Source: Plutella xylostella
Lineage: Eukaryota; Arthropoda; Insecta; Lepidoptera; Plutellidae
Reading direction: 5' to 3'
Assembly (NCBI RefSeq): GCF_932276165.1
Contig: NC_064006.1
Coordinates: forward strand, 5,842,501-5,906,500
Length of the DNA: 64,000 nucleotides
The notes beneath the pieces are model-generated. The model was not told the DNA's origin. It saw only the letters and a program-made list of their open reading frames with translations, and ran no database searches. The position numbers and the translations under genes are program-made. Positions 41,006-53,830 of the stretch are shown one piece after another; position 1 is the stretch's first letter, and each line of letters opens with the position of its first letter.

Positions 41006-43561
41006 GCCCTTCTGCTAAACATTATTTTTTTCATGAATTATTATCTACTTTTTTGCTTTCGACTATTCTGACCTCACTGACCTCATTATTACAAGCATGG
41101 TGAACTTCAGCTAACTTCTCATTTTAAGTTTAACATAGACATAAGTTATCGGGGTTCTACTAATAAACGGACGTATTTTTATACAAAATGTTCAGGTTAT
41201 TTTATTTAAGTTTAAATACAATTCGGTTAACACAAAAGTGAATAGGATTTTTAGTTTTTATTCTAATATGGTTGTTTAAAGTGATAGTTACTTACAAACA
41301 ACATTAAAATTCAACCTTTTCATATATGTATATATATATTTTATCTCACTTAAGCCGCTTTTGGCTTCATGGTCTTTAAATTATGAACAGTTTTAACTCT
41401 GTAGTATAGAGTTTTATGTTTCAATATAACCATATTTTCTATAATATATATTTACACGTTAGTTTCTATTAAGAGTTAATTATTCGTAGGTACTTAATAT
41501 AATTTACACAAGAAAATCCGTATTTACTATACAAAATTTATACATACAGACAAATTTATTTCGGTTTTTTAAGTGGTTAGTTCTCTTTTATTGAATAAAT
41601 CGTATAAATACTACCTACTGTTTAAGAAAATAGAAACAGGTATTTCAATAGTTTTTTTTTATATTACATAGCAAATATTAGGGTCTTTTACACTGTAGTG
41701 GCGTGGAAAATATGCACTAAAACAAGAATTTTAACAAGTTAACATATTTAAGTAGTCCCAGTCAACTATATTTGTATATGATAGTAGTATTTTTTTATAC
41801 GTAGAATTTTACAAGTGGTATTTACATTGTATTGGTTTATAACAAGCGCGAGATAAAAGTATCAAGATTGCACATTCAATACACACAATAATAGACATAC
41901 TCACTATGGAAAGAAACTACATGAAAATATATTTTATGTTATTTTCAATTAAGTAATTAAAACATCAAATTGATCTGTCAATTATTTTTTCCAAGCGTAG
42001 TTTCCCCACACGGTTTACTGCATAATATTATTACAATTACCTCTTAATTTATTTTTTAAATATACCTAAATAGAGTTATGCATCAAATTGTATGATTTGA
42101 ATTTAACACAATTAGCTATTTTTATTTACTAATATGCAAAATTAATATGAAATTTAATAATTATATTGAATCTGTTACGGAAATCGTTCGAAATTCCGAA
42201 GTCTGCTAAATTTTATAGATGTCAATTGGATGTTAACACCGGGATATTTCGTTTAATTTATGTGAATGTTTCCATTTTTACCTACATTATATTAATATGA
42301 AATTATAGTTTATATATACATACACTTTGATGCATTTTCTCACTTATTGTAGTCTTCATTCCCTTAAATATTTACATTGTTTTATGTACCTACCTATAGT
42401 TTCACTTTTATTTAGTGTGATATTTCACACATATCTGTAAATAATTTAAAATAATGACAAATAAAAAAAACTATTTTTTCTCAATCGCTTATGATATGCG
42501 TCTCAATGTATTTAATTTATTCCCCAAAACAATTGAATACGGTACGTTTCACGTAATACTTACCTAATACTGAAAGTAAAAAAAATAGTTGACTTTATAA
42601 CGGAGACAGTAAAAAAATACAGTGCGACAAATTTTCTTGATACCCAAAGCGTTAACCGTAAAACATTATATTTATAACAAGTGGTCTATATCTACTATCA
42701 CATGGATTCATCTTTCCCAGACTAAATACATATTTATAATTTATAATTATAATTTTACGTAAGTAGATAATTTAAATTATTTGTTCCGTAATGTACATTA
42801 AATGAGTAGCTCTGACACTTTACCCTTTATAACCTTTACAACAAATAAATATGTTTGGTAGACTACAGCTACAAAATGTATTAAAACGACACGTCCGAGT
42901 GAAATTAATTAAATATATCTAATTATTATTTTAAAATCCAACATTTTTAATCATACGTGATGGTTAGTTAGGCCTTACAAACTTTAACATCTTAAATTAA
43001 ATATTTAAGAAATGAGTCACGATATTTTATAAAACTCTTTGGTCTTTACTGAAAGGGGACCGATCAACGCTCGAGATGCACAAAACCTTATAAATATAGG
43101 TACTACCGACGACGAATTCTGTACAAAATAAATATAATAAACTTTTCGGTTTTAACTGAAACACAAAAAATAACTGAAACGTAGATACGCCTCTATTTAA
43201 TCAACTCCAAATAAGTTTAGGCTTTATTATTATACATACATTTAATTGTGTATTCGGTATATTAGTAGTTCTAGGAATATTCATCTGCACGAGGTATACT
43301 TATTACTATTCTATGACAGACGACATACCACAGATGAAAATGCTACTTATATTAAATATTAAATCTTACACGTTAATTATTTACTTACCTTAATTATTAC
43401 CATATCTACACGATAAAGCAATGGACTAGTATTTACTGAAATTACACAATGCCCATTTTTGAAACAACAAGTTCGAATACTTGACTATAATAATATATCT
43501 ACAAAATTCTTAATTAGATCACAGTATCCAGGTCTTTGATGTGGACCTCAGGCATTGACGA
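41006..43561. other. Very AT-rich region downstream of the serotonin receptor
   Basis: No coding sequence or repeat recognised. Part is likely the receptor's 3'UTR, since it follows the stop codon on the minus strand, but I cannot place the poly A site. Confidence 0.45.
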
Positions 43562-46406
43562 TCATAGAAAACTTTCGGACGCTCTCGTCTCCTCCCTGTC
43601 TATGGCCGACACTATTTCGACTCCTTCGTCATAACTCTGCACCTTGGTGTGGTGGTTCACGCAGTAGTGCTGATCCGGGTCCCCGTACTGGCTATGGTAG
43701 AACTCCTCTCTCATCATGAGGTTCAGATTCGAGCATCTGAAGAACAGGATTTCTTGAAAGGGTTTTCTAAAGTCTCTATTCAAAGTGGCATAAATTATTG
43801 GGTTAAGTAGGCTGTTGATGTAACCTAACCACAGAAATAGGGCACTCACGGCGTCCGGGATTGTTCCCTCCGCGACAAAGGGCCGCACGAGCGCGAGTAC
43901 AAAGAACGGCAGCCAGCAGAATACGAAAGCCGACATTATAATTCCGAGAGTCGTGGACGCTTTCCTTTCCTTCGCTAACTGGAAACGGAGTTTCTTTTGA
44001 TGCGGCGATTGCGTCGTGGTCTGCAGTAAATCTTTCGCAAAGTGGTTTTTATGAGCGAAATTTGAAAGGGATGACCTAATTCTATGAGCTGTTGATTTGT
44101 GACTGCTTTCCGAGGAGAGGCGTCGTCTGCCGTCCTTGGATGGTGTTTTGACGTCATTTTGACCTAGATTTGAGGGGGTTCTGTTGATGGTGTGGATGGG
44201 TTTGGTTGGGGTCTTCGGTTGCTGCAGCATGGGGCACTGCGACTCGTTGGACTTGCGCTGACCGCTGGAGAAGCACCGCCCTATTGTGCCTTCAGTCTTG
44301 TCTGCACTACACTGTAACAAAAAATGCCTCATTAAAAAATATATTTTTTACCTACTTCACTGTTTCACAATGCTTGTGTAAAGTAAAAAATATGCGGTCA
44401 TTCTCTAAAATTGGGTGAATGAGGAATTTGATATGATGACTTTTTTAATTATCATCATCACAAGTCCGTAGTTATCTACTGCTGGGCATAAGGTCTTAGA
44501 TAATTTCGAAGGATATTCGACAGATGTACTCAAAACTCTAGCGCAATCATGATAAATGTTTTATTTATTTACCTACATACATAAAAATATCACACCATCC
44601 TGACTTTTGGAAAAAAAACCCTACTTTACTCACGAGCAATGGAAATGTTTCACCTGCTACTACCGTTCCATAAAACTTTTTCTTTGCTTGCGAGTGTATA
44701 AAGATACGCATAGATTGAGCCTCAGATGACTTACTAAATGCTGGGGACAAACTACCGTGATATGCCAATAATTAATGGACGTCAATCGTAGGTGTAATTT
44801 GATCAGTAAACAAATGATTGATGGTATATTTTTCATTTATTAATATCATCAATAGGGAATATGCATTTTTTAAATGTTCTTATTCAATAGGTTTACATAG
44901 CTTTAATTTAAGGTATTTTTAAGAAAGTTAAAAATTTATATCCGACTCGTGGACTATAAACGCCCAAAATTTTGTATGAAGAGGTGTGACGTCATCACCT
45001 TTGTTTCACGGTTCAGAATAATGACTCTCGCCACTCGCGCCGACGCTCAGTTCTATGGGTATAGACTATTCTGAGATTGACACATCGTCACATCCGCTCT
45101 AAGAAAATCCGTCACGTTTCAAAGATTTAAAGTTACCGAAGTTTTTTTGTACTTTTCAACAATTATTTATTCGCTTAAAAATTAATTATAATCAAAAATA
45201 TTGATGGAGGCATAATTCTGAAATAACAAAGTTTATTAAAAATAATATTTGACCTTTATTTGAATCACGTGCATATTCCCTATTACCGTGGTAATTATTG
45301 GCATATCACGGAGGGGTGGCCCCGGAATAACCGAGATTGCGTAAATACGCAAGTCAGAACATAATGATTATAATACTTACAGTAGTGTTAGTACTAGCCG
45401 TAGACCCTCTGGCAGCGGGCGGCGGCGGTGGGTTGGCCCCCAGGAGCCTCGCCTCGGCCCCTCCTCCGTTCTTCACGTTGATCTCCAAGTAGCAGTGAGT
45501 CTCCAAGTGGGACTGCGCACGTCTCTCATCCTTCACTATCTTCCTGGCAGCACTGAATATCTTGTAATACACAACTATCATTACAGTCAAAGGCAAATAG
45601 AAGGACCCAAATGTCGCATAGATCTGGTAGCCCTGATTCTGAGAGACTGAACATGAGGTGTCAGATTTCTCATTGCCCAGTATGAGAACTGGTGGCAGAG
45701 AGATGAAGGCTGCTCCCATCCAGACAATGAACACACAGAACAACATCCGTCTAGGAGTTCTCTTCACGCCGTACTCTAAAGGTTTGGTTATGGCGTAATA
45801 TCTGTCTACGGAGATCATGCACAAGTTGAGGATGCTCGCGGCACACGATAAAACATCACTGGACACCCAGAAGTCACATACTATAGGTCCGAACGGCCAC
45901 GTCCCCAATATCTCGTATACCATAGCCACTGGCATTACCATCAGCGCTACACAGAGGTCACTCACTGCCAACGACACAATGAGGTAGTTGCTAGGTCTTC
46001 TCAGCTTCCGTACGAGGCAGACTGCGATGCAGACCAGTATGTTTCCGACTACGGTCCCGAAAATGACTATCATAAAAACGATTGCTAGAAGTATAGAAAC
46101 GGTTGTCGAGTATCTCTGGTGCTTGATGTGGACGTTGGTTACTGTCAAGTTGTCGTCTAGAAGGGTCCAGTTGCCAGTTGTGTTCAGAGTTGAGTTGCTG
46201 GTTTCTGCATTCACGTATGCGCTGTCGTTTGGGTCGACTGAGGCGAATGCTAAATGCGACTGCAGCACTAAGGATACCAGTATGAGAAGACACGAAGGTA
46301 AAGCAACAAAGTTAGGCAGTGGACAGTGGGAGTTATGACTGTGAGTCGCCATACGAGTCCCGTACTTGGGCGATGATTCTTCGTACCGGTTTTCTAATAA
46401 TACCAT
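43562..46406 (-). CDS. 5-HT1A: Serotonin receptor, 5-HT1 type (class A GPCR), two coding exons
   Basis: Exon 1 is 46406-45381 and exon 2 is 44311-43562, with a 1069-bp intron (GTAAGT donor, TTTTTTGTTACAG acceptor, phase 0), giving about 591 residues. An in-frame stop precedes the ATG. Seen: a hydrophobic leader segment (about 33-55), four N-glycosylation sequons, TM1 from about 101, the amine-binding aspartate in SSDVLSCA (about 184), DRYYAI after TM3, a long basic third loop, TM6 with FCWLPFF, NPIIY in TM7, and a likely palmitoylated cysteine in FFRCSNLN. The C-terminal ESFL matches insect 5-HT1 receptors. It would bind serotonin at the neuronal surface and couple to Gi, lowering cAMP. The 1A/1B paralogue assignment is less certain than the 5-HT1 call. 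Confidence 0.9.
44627..44699. mobile_element. MITE family copy B, short, in the receptor intron
   Basis: ACTCACGAGCAATGG at the left and TTTGCTTGCGAGTGTA at the right, 73 bp. It is the shortest member of the family in this window apart from the copy at 63.85 kb. Confidence 0.65.
44754..45311. mobile_element. MITE in the receptor intron
   Basis: Perfect 20-base ends, CCGTGATATGCCAATAATTA and complement, plus a second inverted pair (AATAGGGAATATGCA) further in. 558 bp, no ORF recognised. It makes up about half of the intron. Confidence 0.8.
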
Positions 46407-48460
46407 ACATTGAATTTGCCTTTTCTGTATTGGTATTTGCTCAGCAATTATTGGTTCAAATTAAATTTAATTACAAATGTGGGTAACACTCAAGTCTGGA
46501 ATATAACCTCGTGAAGCTTTCTCCTTAGCAAGTGGCTCGCTTGATTGCATTTATCGACGGCTTTTAATTGACATGTAGTCTGGATTCTCTTTCCAGTGCT
46601 GAGCATATCCATTGGAAGATGGCTTGGTGATTACGATTCTGTTCTTATTAGGAGGAGTTAAGGGTTGTTTTTGCTTGTTGTGCGGTTGGAGGGAGGCGTT
46701 TGTTTTATTGGTGGGGAAGGCTGCGAGGCTGCTACTTCAATATCCTTCCCTTGGATTGCTTCATTAGTGGGCTTGATTGAAGAAAAATTCAAATCTGAAA
46801 AGAAAAAAAGTATCTTAGAAGCTGCTGTGAAATATTTAATAAACATTGGAAGTCTTACGTAAATCTCGTGTATGTAAATATCTGCGTCGCTCGAGAAGCA
46901 ATATTTATCATCTTCTTGTGTGTATATTAACGAAGGCCTGAATTTTGTTTTTAATATACCTACTTTATTTTACTTTAGTATCTATAACATTTATGTACAT
47001 ACTTAACTACTTTTACAAAAACGATTTTACATACTACAAAATTATGTATTAAAAGCTCTCTCTGTTCTCCAGTCGCTAATGGCTTTCGATTCCTTTTGTA
47101 TTGCACCTATTCCTCTGCGAACGCCTGTTACCCTGGTACAATGCAATCCTGTATTTCTCTATTTAATATAGGAAATGCTAACCTACTTTCAGCGAACAGT
47201 TATTTTCTAATTATAGATATTTCTCTATTGCCTTTTGCTGCACGCCATGCATATTCCAGGGCGTAATGTAATTCGATAGAGGAAAATTTAACGCGCAGAA
47301 CAATTATAATACAGGGTGCTCATACTGGACATCTTTTCCATCTCCAATAAAAATCTACGTTGGAATTTTGTAACCTACATATAGGTATTTCTTTTTACGT
47401 CCGGCGTCAACAATTTACGTGACAATTAACTAATCTGACTTGCTAATCCTTTCACCACGGTGATGACCGGTGTAGGAGATTTGCACCCTGTATATCGTAC
47501 ATGAACTAGATACATAAGCTTGTTTCTAACAGCTTTTTAACTCGTAACGAAAAAGAGAGTGTGAATATAACTATCCTTTCGGTGTAATAACTGTCTGTTT
47601 GTCTGTGAAAAAGTAGATAAATATATTACATTGTTTATTTTTATACAAGATGTATACAGTAGTACATTCAAATATGTGGTGATTAGGGTATTTAAGGTTT
47701 GATCAAGACTGTATTTAGCCATTTAGACATAAAAAGGTCATCATTTTAGTATCGTTGTCGCTAGTAACTTATAAATTTGCTAAGTATTTAGGACTTACTC
47801 ACTACACATACAAATTAAGTATTACGGTACCGGTATAAGGTGAAAAAATCATCAACCTACATGACAACAATTACAGTATAGTGCCAATTTTACCAAGACC
47901 TCTGATGGTATACAAGAATCGTCGTACAAATACGTATTTTATTGGTCCGCTTAGATCAAGATAGACTGGTAATCGTCTAGCTAGCTACAAGACAATGATG
48001 GCTATCCCAGCCTATTTAAGGGGTGTATGACGTGAAATAGTGGCCATTTAAGAATTGTTATTGTTTTTACGACGACATTAAGTGATAAAACTGAGAGGTT
48101 ATGTCCTAAAGAGTATGAATTGCATTGTCTATGTACAGCCCACACCTAATATAGTAAAGACAGTTTGTGATAAGATATTTTAATTGTATGCTATATTTTT
48201 GGGGACGCTTATTTCGAATACCGAAATTAACTAGACTACACATACTTTGATTGATAAATCTTTTTAACTTTTGTAATGTTTTTTTAGTGTTGAGAACGCA
48301 AGACAGAAGCTATACATTGCCTTTCAAAAGTAGGGGGTACTGCCACCTGACTAGTTGATTCCCATATCGAGTGTTATATATGGCAAATACCTTACTTATA
48401 GCACGCGGTAGTAAACCTGCAAACGAAGAACGATACCCGACCCTAGTGCAAAAATTCATG
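46407..48460. other. Region upstream of the serotonin receptor
   Basis: Presumably the 5'UTR start and promoter lie here, but I cannot place a transcription start. There is no other gene. One inverted-repeat element lies at 47309-47493. Confidence 0.4.
47309..47493. repeat. 185-bp element with ATACAGGGTGC ends
   Basis: ATACAGGGTGC at the left and GCACCCTGTAT at the right are perfect complements; the ends resemble those of the large foldback element at 33.4-34.9 kb. Confidence 0.6.
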
Positions 48461-48697
48461 CACTCACGGGCAATGAAAATGTCCCAGTGAGAAAATGACC
48501 CAATTATACTCCTAAGCGGAAAAGGCTAGTTAAATGACGCCTTCTGCAATATTGAACTACATTTAAAAGCACACCAGAATATTACCAACTAAAATCGTAA
48601 ACATTTTGTTCAAATTTTCTATTAAAAGCTTAAAATAATTGAGGTTATTTAGGAACGGAATTTTGTAAATGGAACTGTTTCATTGCCCGTGAGTGTA
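48461..48697. mobile_element. MITE family copy C
   Basis: Ends CACTCACGGGCAATGAAAA and TTCATTGCCCGTGAGTGTA. Interior shares GGAAAAGGCTAGTTAAATGA with copy D in inverted form. Confidence 0.8.
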
Positions 48698-49771
48698 TTT
48701 TCAAAATAATTTATAATTTTTGGTATCTTAAAACTAGATAACTTTACATCGTATCACTTCCTTGTGCTTAGTTGAGTCTTTATAGGAATCGGCTGGTGTA
48801 TTTTGAAATATAAACAATGCTGGTAGATAACCGTTAGTATTCAGTTTGATAGTCATTGTCTCCTTTTGAGATACGATTGTGGTCTGCCCACAAACGGTTG
48901 ACTTTGAGGTGGGCTTTTCCGATGATTTATCTTCAAAGTGGGTTCTGTCACATTTTATCAGGAGGCCGAGAATAATTTATTTTGATTTTAGTAAGATACT
49001 GTCGAATTTTGAGAAAGTTTATAGGTAGGTATTGCGTATTTTTGTTTTTGTTATAAATTCGAGAAGATAAATGTTAAAGTAAAACCTATTATAATTTAGT
49101 AATAGGCTAGTTACTAACTCGTATAAAGTTACAAGAGTTACAACACACTAATAGTTTTATATACATGGGGGACTCAGGTGCTTCTCTCCTTTCTGAGAAA
49201 CTTCGCGACCAACTAAGTTATGAATTTTACTACACTTAATATAACAATGATAGTAGGTAGATAGTCTCATTCGAAAACAGAGAAATCGATGGACGTATCG
49301 AAAACGCCTGGAAGAGGTACTGGCCAATTTTGTCAATGATTGGGCAGAAGTTACACAGGATCGAAAGGTTTTGATGAAAGGGGAGACCTTTGCCTAGAAG
49401 TGGGGAAATATTTTAAGTAAGCTTTAAAAAAAAGACCATTTAGAAAATTCACAACTTAAATCAAACAATTAAATCGGTCTTGGCACAACACAACTAATTT
49501 CAGAACAGCCCTACTTTTGGATGGTGGAAAAATAACATATACATTTAGAAAGGTTAGGTTCAATTTTGTTGAAAGAATCAAATTGATCCATGTTACGTAT
49601 CCCTCGCTAAAGTTTTAAATCGAGATTAATCGACCGAGCAGACGGCTTTGCCCCACCGATCGCGTCTTTCAGGTACCTAATTCCCTCAAGATTGATGTCA
49701 GAATTACCCTTTATTCGTATCAAGGCATACGGTCTACAGTTTTATGATAAATTAAATTCGTTCAGGAGCAT
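48698..49771. other. Intergenic stretch
   Basis: Nothing recognised. Confidence 0.4.
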
Positions 49772-50826
49772 AATGTACCTATCGCAAAATGCACCGCGGA
49801 GATTTTATTTTTGTTAGTATAATGCACCTATCGCAAAATGCACCCGTCTCAAAATGCACCTGTCGCAAAATGTACCTGTCGCAAAATGCACCTATCGCAA
49901 AATGTACCCTTCTTTAATATAATATACATGGCTTATTATGCAGACCGACACACCTACATATATGATATATTTTTGTTTAAAAAAAAATGCATGATTGAAA
50001 TGTTTTACTTGGTGAACTTACTGTAGTTGCAAATATGTTATATTTTTGTTTTGAAAATGCATGATTGAAATGGTTTATTTGATAAACTTGGGTTATATAT
50101 ATTTTTGTTTTAAATAAATTGCATGATTGTTTTTTTTTATTTGATGTACTGAGGTTGAGAGTAAGTTTTTTTTATTATTATATGTTTTAGTTATTGCTTT
50201 TACTCGCTAATTACCATTTCCGTGGGTCTTCAATAATTCCTTTCTTAGTGCTCACTATGCTTACACTACCCAAGGTACCTACGTGCCAAGTCTCATGATT
50301 GTAGGTTGAGCTGCTTGGGCTGTGCGTTTCTTCTTTTATACATATAGATGTATTAATATAATATATTTATCTATATTTTTATATGTACCTAGTTAAATTA
50401 TAATCTATTATCATGTATATTGCGATCAAGTTAGGTTTTTATATACGGGGTGTCCGTAAGTTAAAAACAAGCCGATAATGATATATCTCGTCATTCTAAG
50501 CAACTTCTGTTTGGGTTCTCCTCACCAATTGAGTTGGATTTATTACCTTTTACTATGGGGACTTTTTTTTCAGGAAATTTCGAAATTTTAATGAGAATAA
50601 AAGTTAAAAGTATAAAAATTATAATTACAACAGACAGGATCATATAATTATTATGTGAATGTAAAAAAAATATTTGTTTATATAAGGGTACATTTTGCGA
50701 TAGGTGCATTTTGCGATGGGTGCATTTTGCGATGGGTGCATTTTGCGATAGGTGCATTTTGCGACAGGTGCATTATGCGACGTTATTTGCATAGGGTACA
50801 TTTTGCGAATGGTACGTTTTGCGACT
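49772..50826. mobile_element. Foldback-like element with inverted arrays of a 16-bp repeat
   Basis: The left end (49772-49910) consists of about seven to eight units of AATGCACCTATCGCAA, one of them interrupted. The right end (50686-50826) holds about the same number in inverted orientation. Between them lie about 775 bp of AT-rich DNA with no recognised ORF. Inverted ends built from tandem repeats are the hallmark of Foldback elements. The outer edges are imprecise and no target duplication is evident. Short open frames in the arrays are artefacts of the repeat. Confidence 0.75.
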
Positions 50827-51824
50827 GAGCCATTATTATTGGGAACAAAAATAAGTCTTAAATTTACCATAACGTGACAGTCATCCGCGTTGTTTTATGG
50901 TCGTGGTACAATGTTCATTAATCAAGCTTAAAAATATAGTCAATTTTTTTTACAGACCAGTGTTTTTTCTTTAGTCTGAGGTCTTTAGCACATTTCCAAC
51001 ACGGGCAGAGTGAGATGGGTCGAGTAACGTGAATTACGTGGACCTATAGCAACGCAGTAATTAATATTCGGTCTGTTAAAATATAAATTGACCTTAGTAG
51101 TGTAGCATGGTACTTTCATTTGTAGAAAATACATAACTTCAAACAATAAAAAATGCAATCACTACTATTGAGGACTTGTTCAAAGTGCACAAATTGGACA
51201 ATCAACAGAAAGCGGCGACAACAACAGTTTTTGGTAAAACTTTTAATGAACCAAACTTATTTAGGCTAAAATAACAAGCGAAGTTTATGATGAAGCATGA
51301 AATAAAAATATGGCCCAAATGACATTCCCGCGCTGGGAGTCTGGCACTTTCATATTTGATGGTGTTCATGATAGGTGATAAAATTCGCACGCGAATATTT
51401 TCCAGCTGATGTTAGTAGATTGGTTTACCGCCTTTTTATCTCTTGCCGCCATAAATAAATAAAATAAATAAGAGTGGTATTTTTAAAGCTCCGTAAAAAA
51501 CTTTTCAACCTAGTGAAAATGAAAACAAGAATCTGTTTTTTTATTGTGAGTTTTCTTGTATTATTCACTCAATCCATATATATGATGTTGCAGTCATAAA
51601 TCAACTGATAAAACATACTTGACTCCCGAAAAATCCAATTATAGGTAAGTAAATAGCGGAACTATTTATATAAAGCACTCGAATCCGTTAATACAATAAC
51701 GATAACCGCTGGAGTACAAATTTAATTAAATATTCGATTATACTATCGTTCACGAATCGATAAGAGTTATCGAGATTATCCGATACGTGCTCTATTGGTT
51801 CGTTGAAGTGAAAGTTATAAGTAG
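50827..51824. other. Intergenic stretch
   Basis: Nothing recognised. Confidence 0.4.
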
Positions 51825-52005
51825 ACTAGCTGTACCCGCGAGCTTCGCTTCGCCTTAAAAAGATTCCGGGATAAAAAGTAGCCTATGTTATATCCCAGCG
51901 TCTAGACCATCTGTATACCAAATTTCATTTTAATCCGTTCAGTAGTTTTGGCGTGAAAGCGTAACAGACAGACACAGTTACTTTCGCATTTATAATATTT
52001 GTTAG
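51825..52005 (+). mobile_element. SINE-like interspersed repeat, copy 1
   Basis: Starts CCCGCGAGCTTCGCTTCGCC, contains GTTCAGTAGTTTTGGCGTG and CAGACAGACACAGTTACTTT. Shared with 58526-58740. This consensus is very common in Lepidoptera. I cannot assign it to a class from sequence alone. Confidence 0.7.
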
Positions 52006-52718
52006 GATTAGGATATAATACGGTGAAACCTGGATAAGTGAAATTTTAAGGGTCCTACATTTTTTTTCCACTCACAGAGTTATCCAATTTTTATAGATGT
52101 TCTTAAAACTATTAAATTAATTGATATCGTACTTACTATTAACTTTTTGCGTGTTCAGAATTTCAGTCAGGAATACAACTCCAGAAGATCTGAAACAAAA
52201 AATATACACAATTAAAAAAAAAACTCTAAGACACTTACTTATCTGTTTTTTTTGCGTTTATTAGGTAGTTGGTCTGAGGACATTTGGGAAAAACTATTTT
52301 GTATCCCTGATTTGTCACGGCAAAACAAAGCCCACGGAAAGAATCTTGTTTTTTCATTTCAAAGCTTCAGGCTATCAATATAATTTTATCGAGACATTTA
52401 CCATTGCATAACATTACTTATGTAGATACGAATGTCGAAAATCTGCCGTGAAAAGCCGTTTTCTCGCAACATTTGACTCTAACATAAGCCTTACCACCTA
52501 CGTAATAAGATGCAGTAGGAGCACATGTTTAATTCTGTACATGACTACCCTTCAGCAGGTCTAGTGTGTAATGAATTATGCATAAAGGTATGACACACCA
52601 CACACCGGCGAGTAAAACATTATGTGCACGGAGAAAGAATCCTTTATTTTGTGGCGAAAATATAATGTTTCGACGTGATACTGAACTTTATGTTCTGCAC
52701 ACGCGTGTGAGAGATTGG
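52006..52718. other. Intergenic stretch
   Basis: Nothing recognised. Confidence 0.4.
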
Positions 52719-52786
52719 ATAGAAGCTTTATTTTTGTCCCATTTATACACATGAGTGTATAAATGGGACAAAAATAAAGCTTCTAT
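52719..52786. repeat. Perfect 32-bp hairpin with 4-base loop
   Basis: The arms (52719-52750 and 52755-52786) are exact complements, with ATAGAAGCTTTATTTTTG at the outer left and loop ATGA. It lies five bases from MITE copy D. Confidence 0.9.
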
Positions 52787-52790
52787 GCCC

Positions 52791-53023
52791 CATGAGGGCA
52801 ATGAAAAAGTTCCTCTCACAAAATGCCGACACCGAACGACCCCAATTATTTCAAACATTTAACTTAAAATTTGAAGAAAACATTATCGTTTTTAGTTGGT
52901 CATATCCTGATGCTCTGTTAAATGTACTTTAATGTTGCAGAAGGCGTCATTAAGCTAGCCTTTTCCGTTTAGGAGTAATTTGGTATTTTTCTCAGTGGAA
53001 CTTTTTCATTGCCCGTAAGTGTA
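52791..53023. mobile_element. MITE family copy D
   Basis: Ends CATGAGGGCAATGAAAAAG and CTTTTTCATTGCCCGTAAG. The interior is inverted relative to copy C. Confidence 0.78.
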
Positions 53024-53830
53024 ATACAACGTGCGGAATTCGAATTATTATATACCATCCGACCAGTGAGAAGTGGACCCGGACTACTTTATCGTTACAC
53101 AAATTTTGCATTAACTCCCACTGTCCCATGTCCAGCAATGGCCAATAATTAATTATGTCGATTCTGAAGGCACAACAATTAAAATGGAAAAAGTAAAAAA
53201 AAAATGCAAGAGGAAGAGACATTTTCGGTTTTGCTTGTACTAAAAAGTGCCTACAGAACCGTCGTCATTCATACATAAAATTCTATTGGAACTCAGCACG
53301 AAAAAGATGAATACCGTATATACCGTATTAGTTATAACGCTACCGCTGCTATTAAACACAATTTAATTCGTTCCAAAAACAATGCAGCCTCATTTTGCAT
53401 CATACAATTTCAGATTTAATACAGTGAAAACGTAAAGAAAAATCATCCTTGTAAATGAAATATTCCGGTGCGTAAATATCAGTTTTGACAGCACTAAATT
53501 AATTTTAAGGGCCTCAGAAATACCTAACCTTTCATATCATAAATCATAATAAATTACCCCATTATAAGTACAATACATGGCACGTGAGTACGTATACTCC
53601 CTTTAATATCGTGTACGTAACATATGAAAATAAATTAATTTTACACCTTTGCTTACATCAAACATGTTCGAGTAAATTAATTTCTTATTATACTAGTACC
53701 TACCCTGCTAAATGTTGTTGTTATTTCACAAATTACATTACCTACATACGTAGCTGGTTATTAAATTTGATTACTCTGGGCCGCAAATTTGGCATATATT
53801 AAGTTATTGCTCATTTATTTCGTCATTTAA
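53024..53830. other. Intergenic stretch
   Basis: Nothing recognised. Confidence 0.4.

Noticed and set aside
49838..50026. Open frame with repeated SQNAPVAKC-like peptide
   Set aside because: Produced by the 16-bp tandem array read in one frame. The same happens in inverted form at 50.5-50.9 kb.
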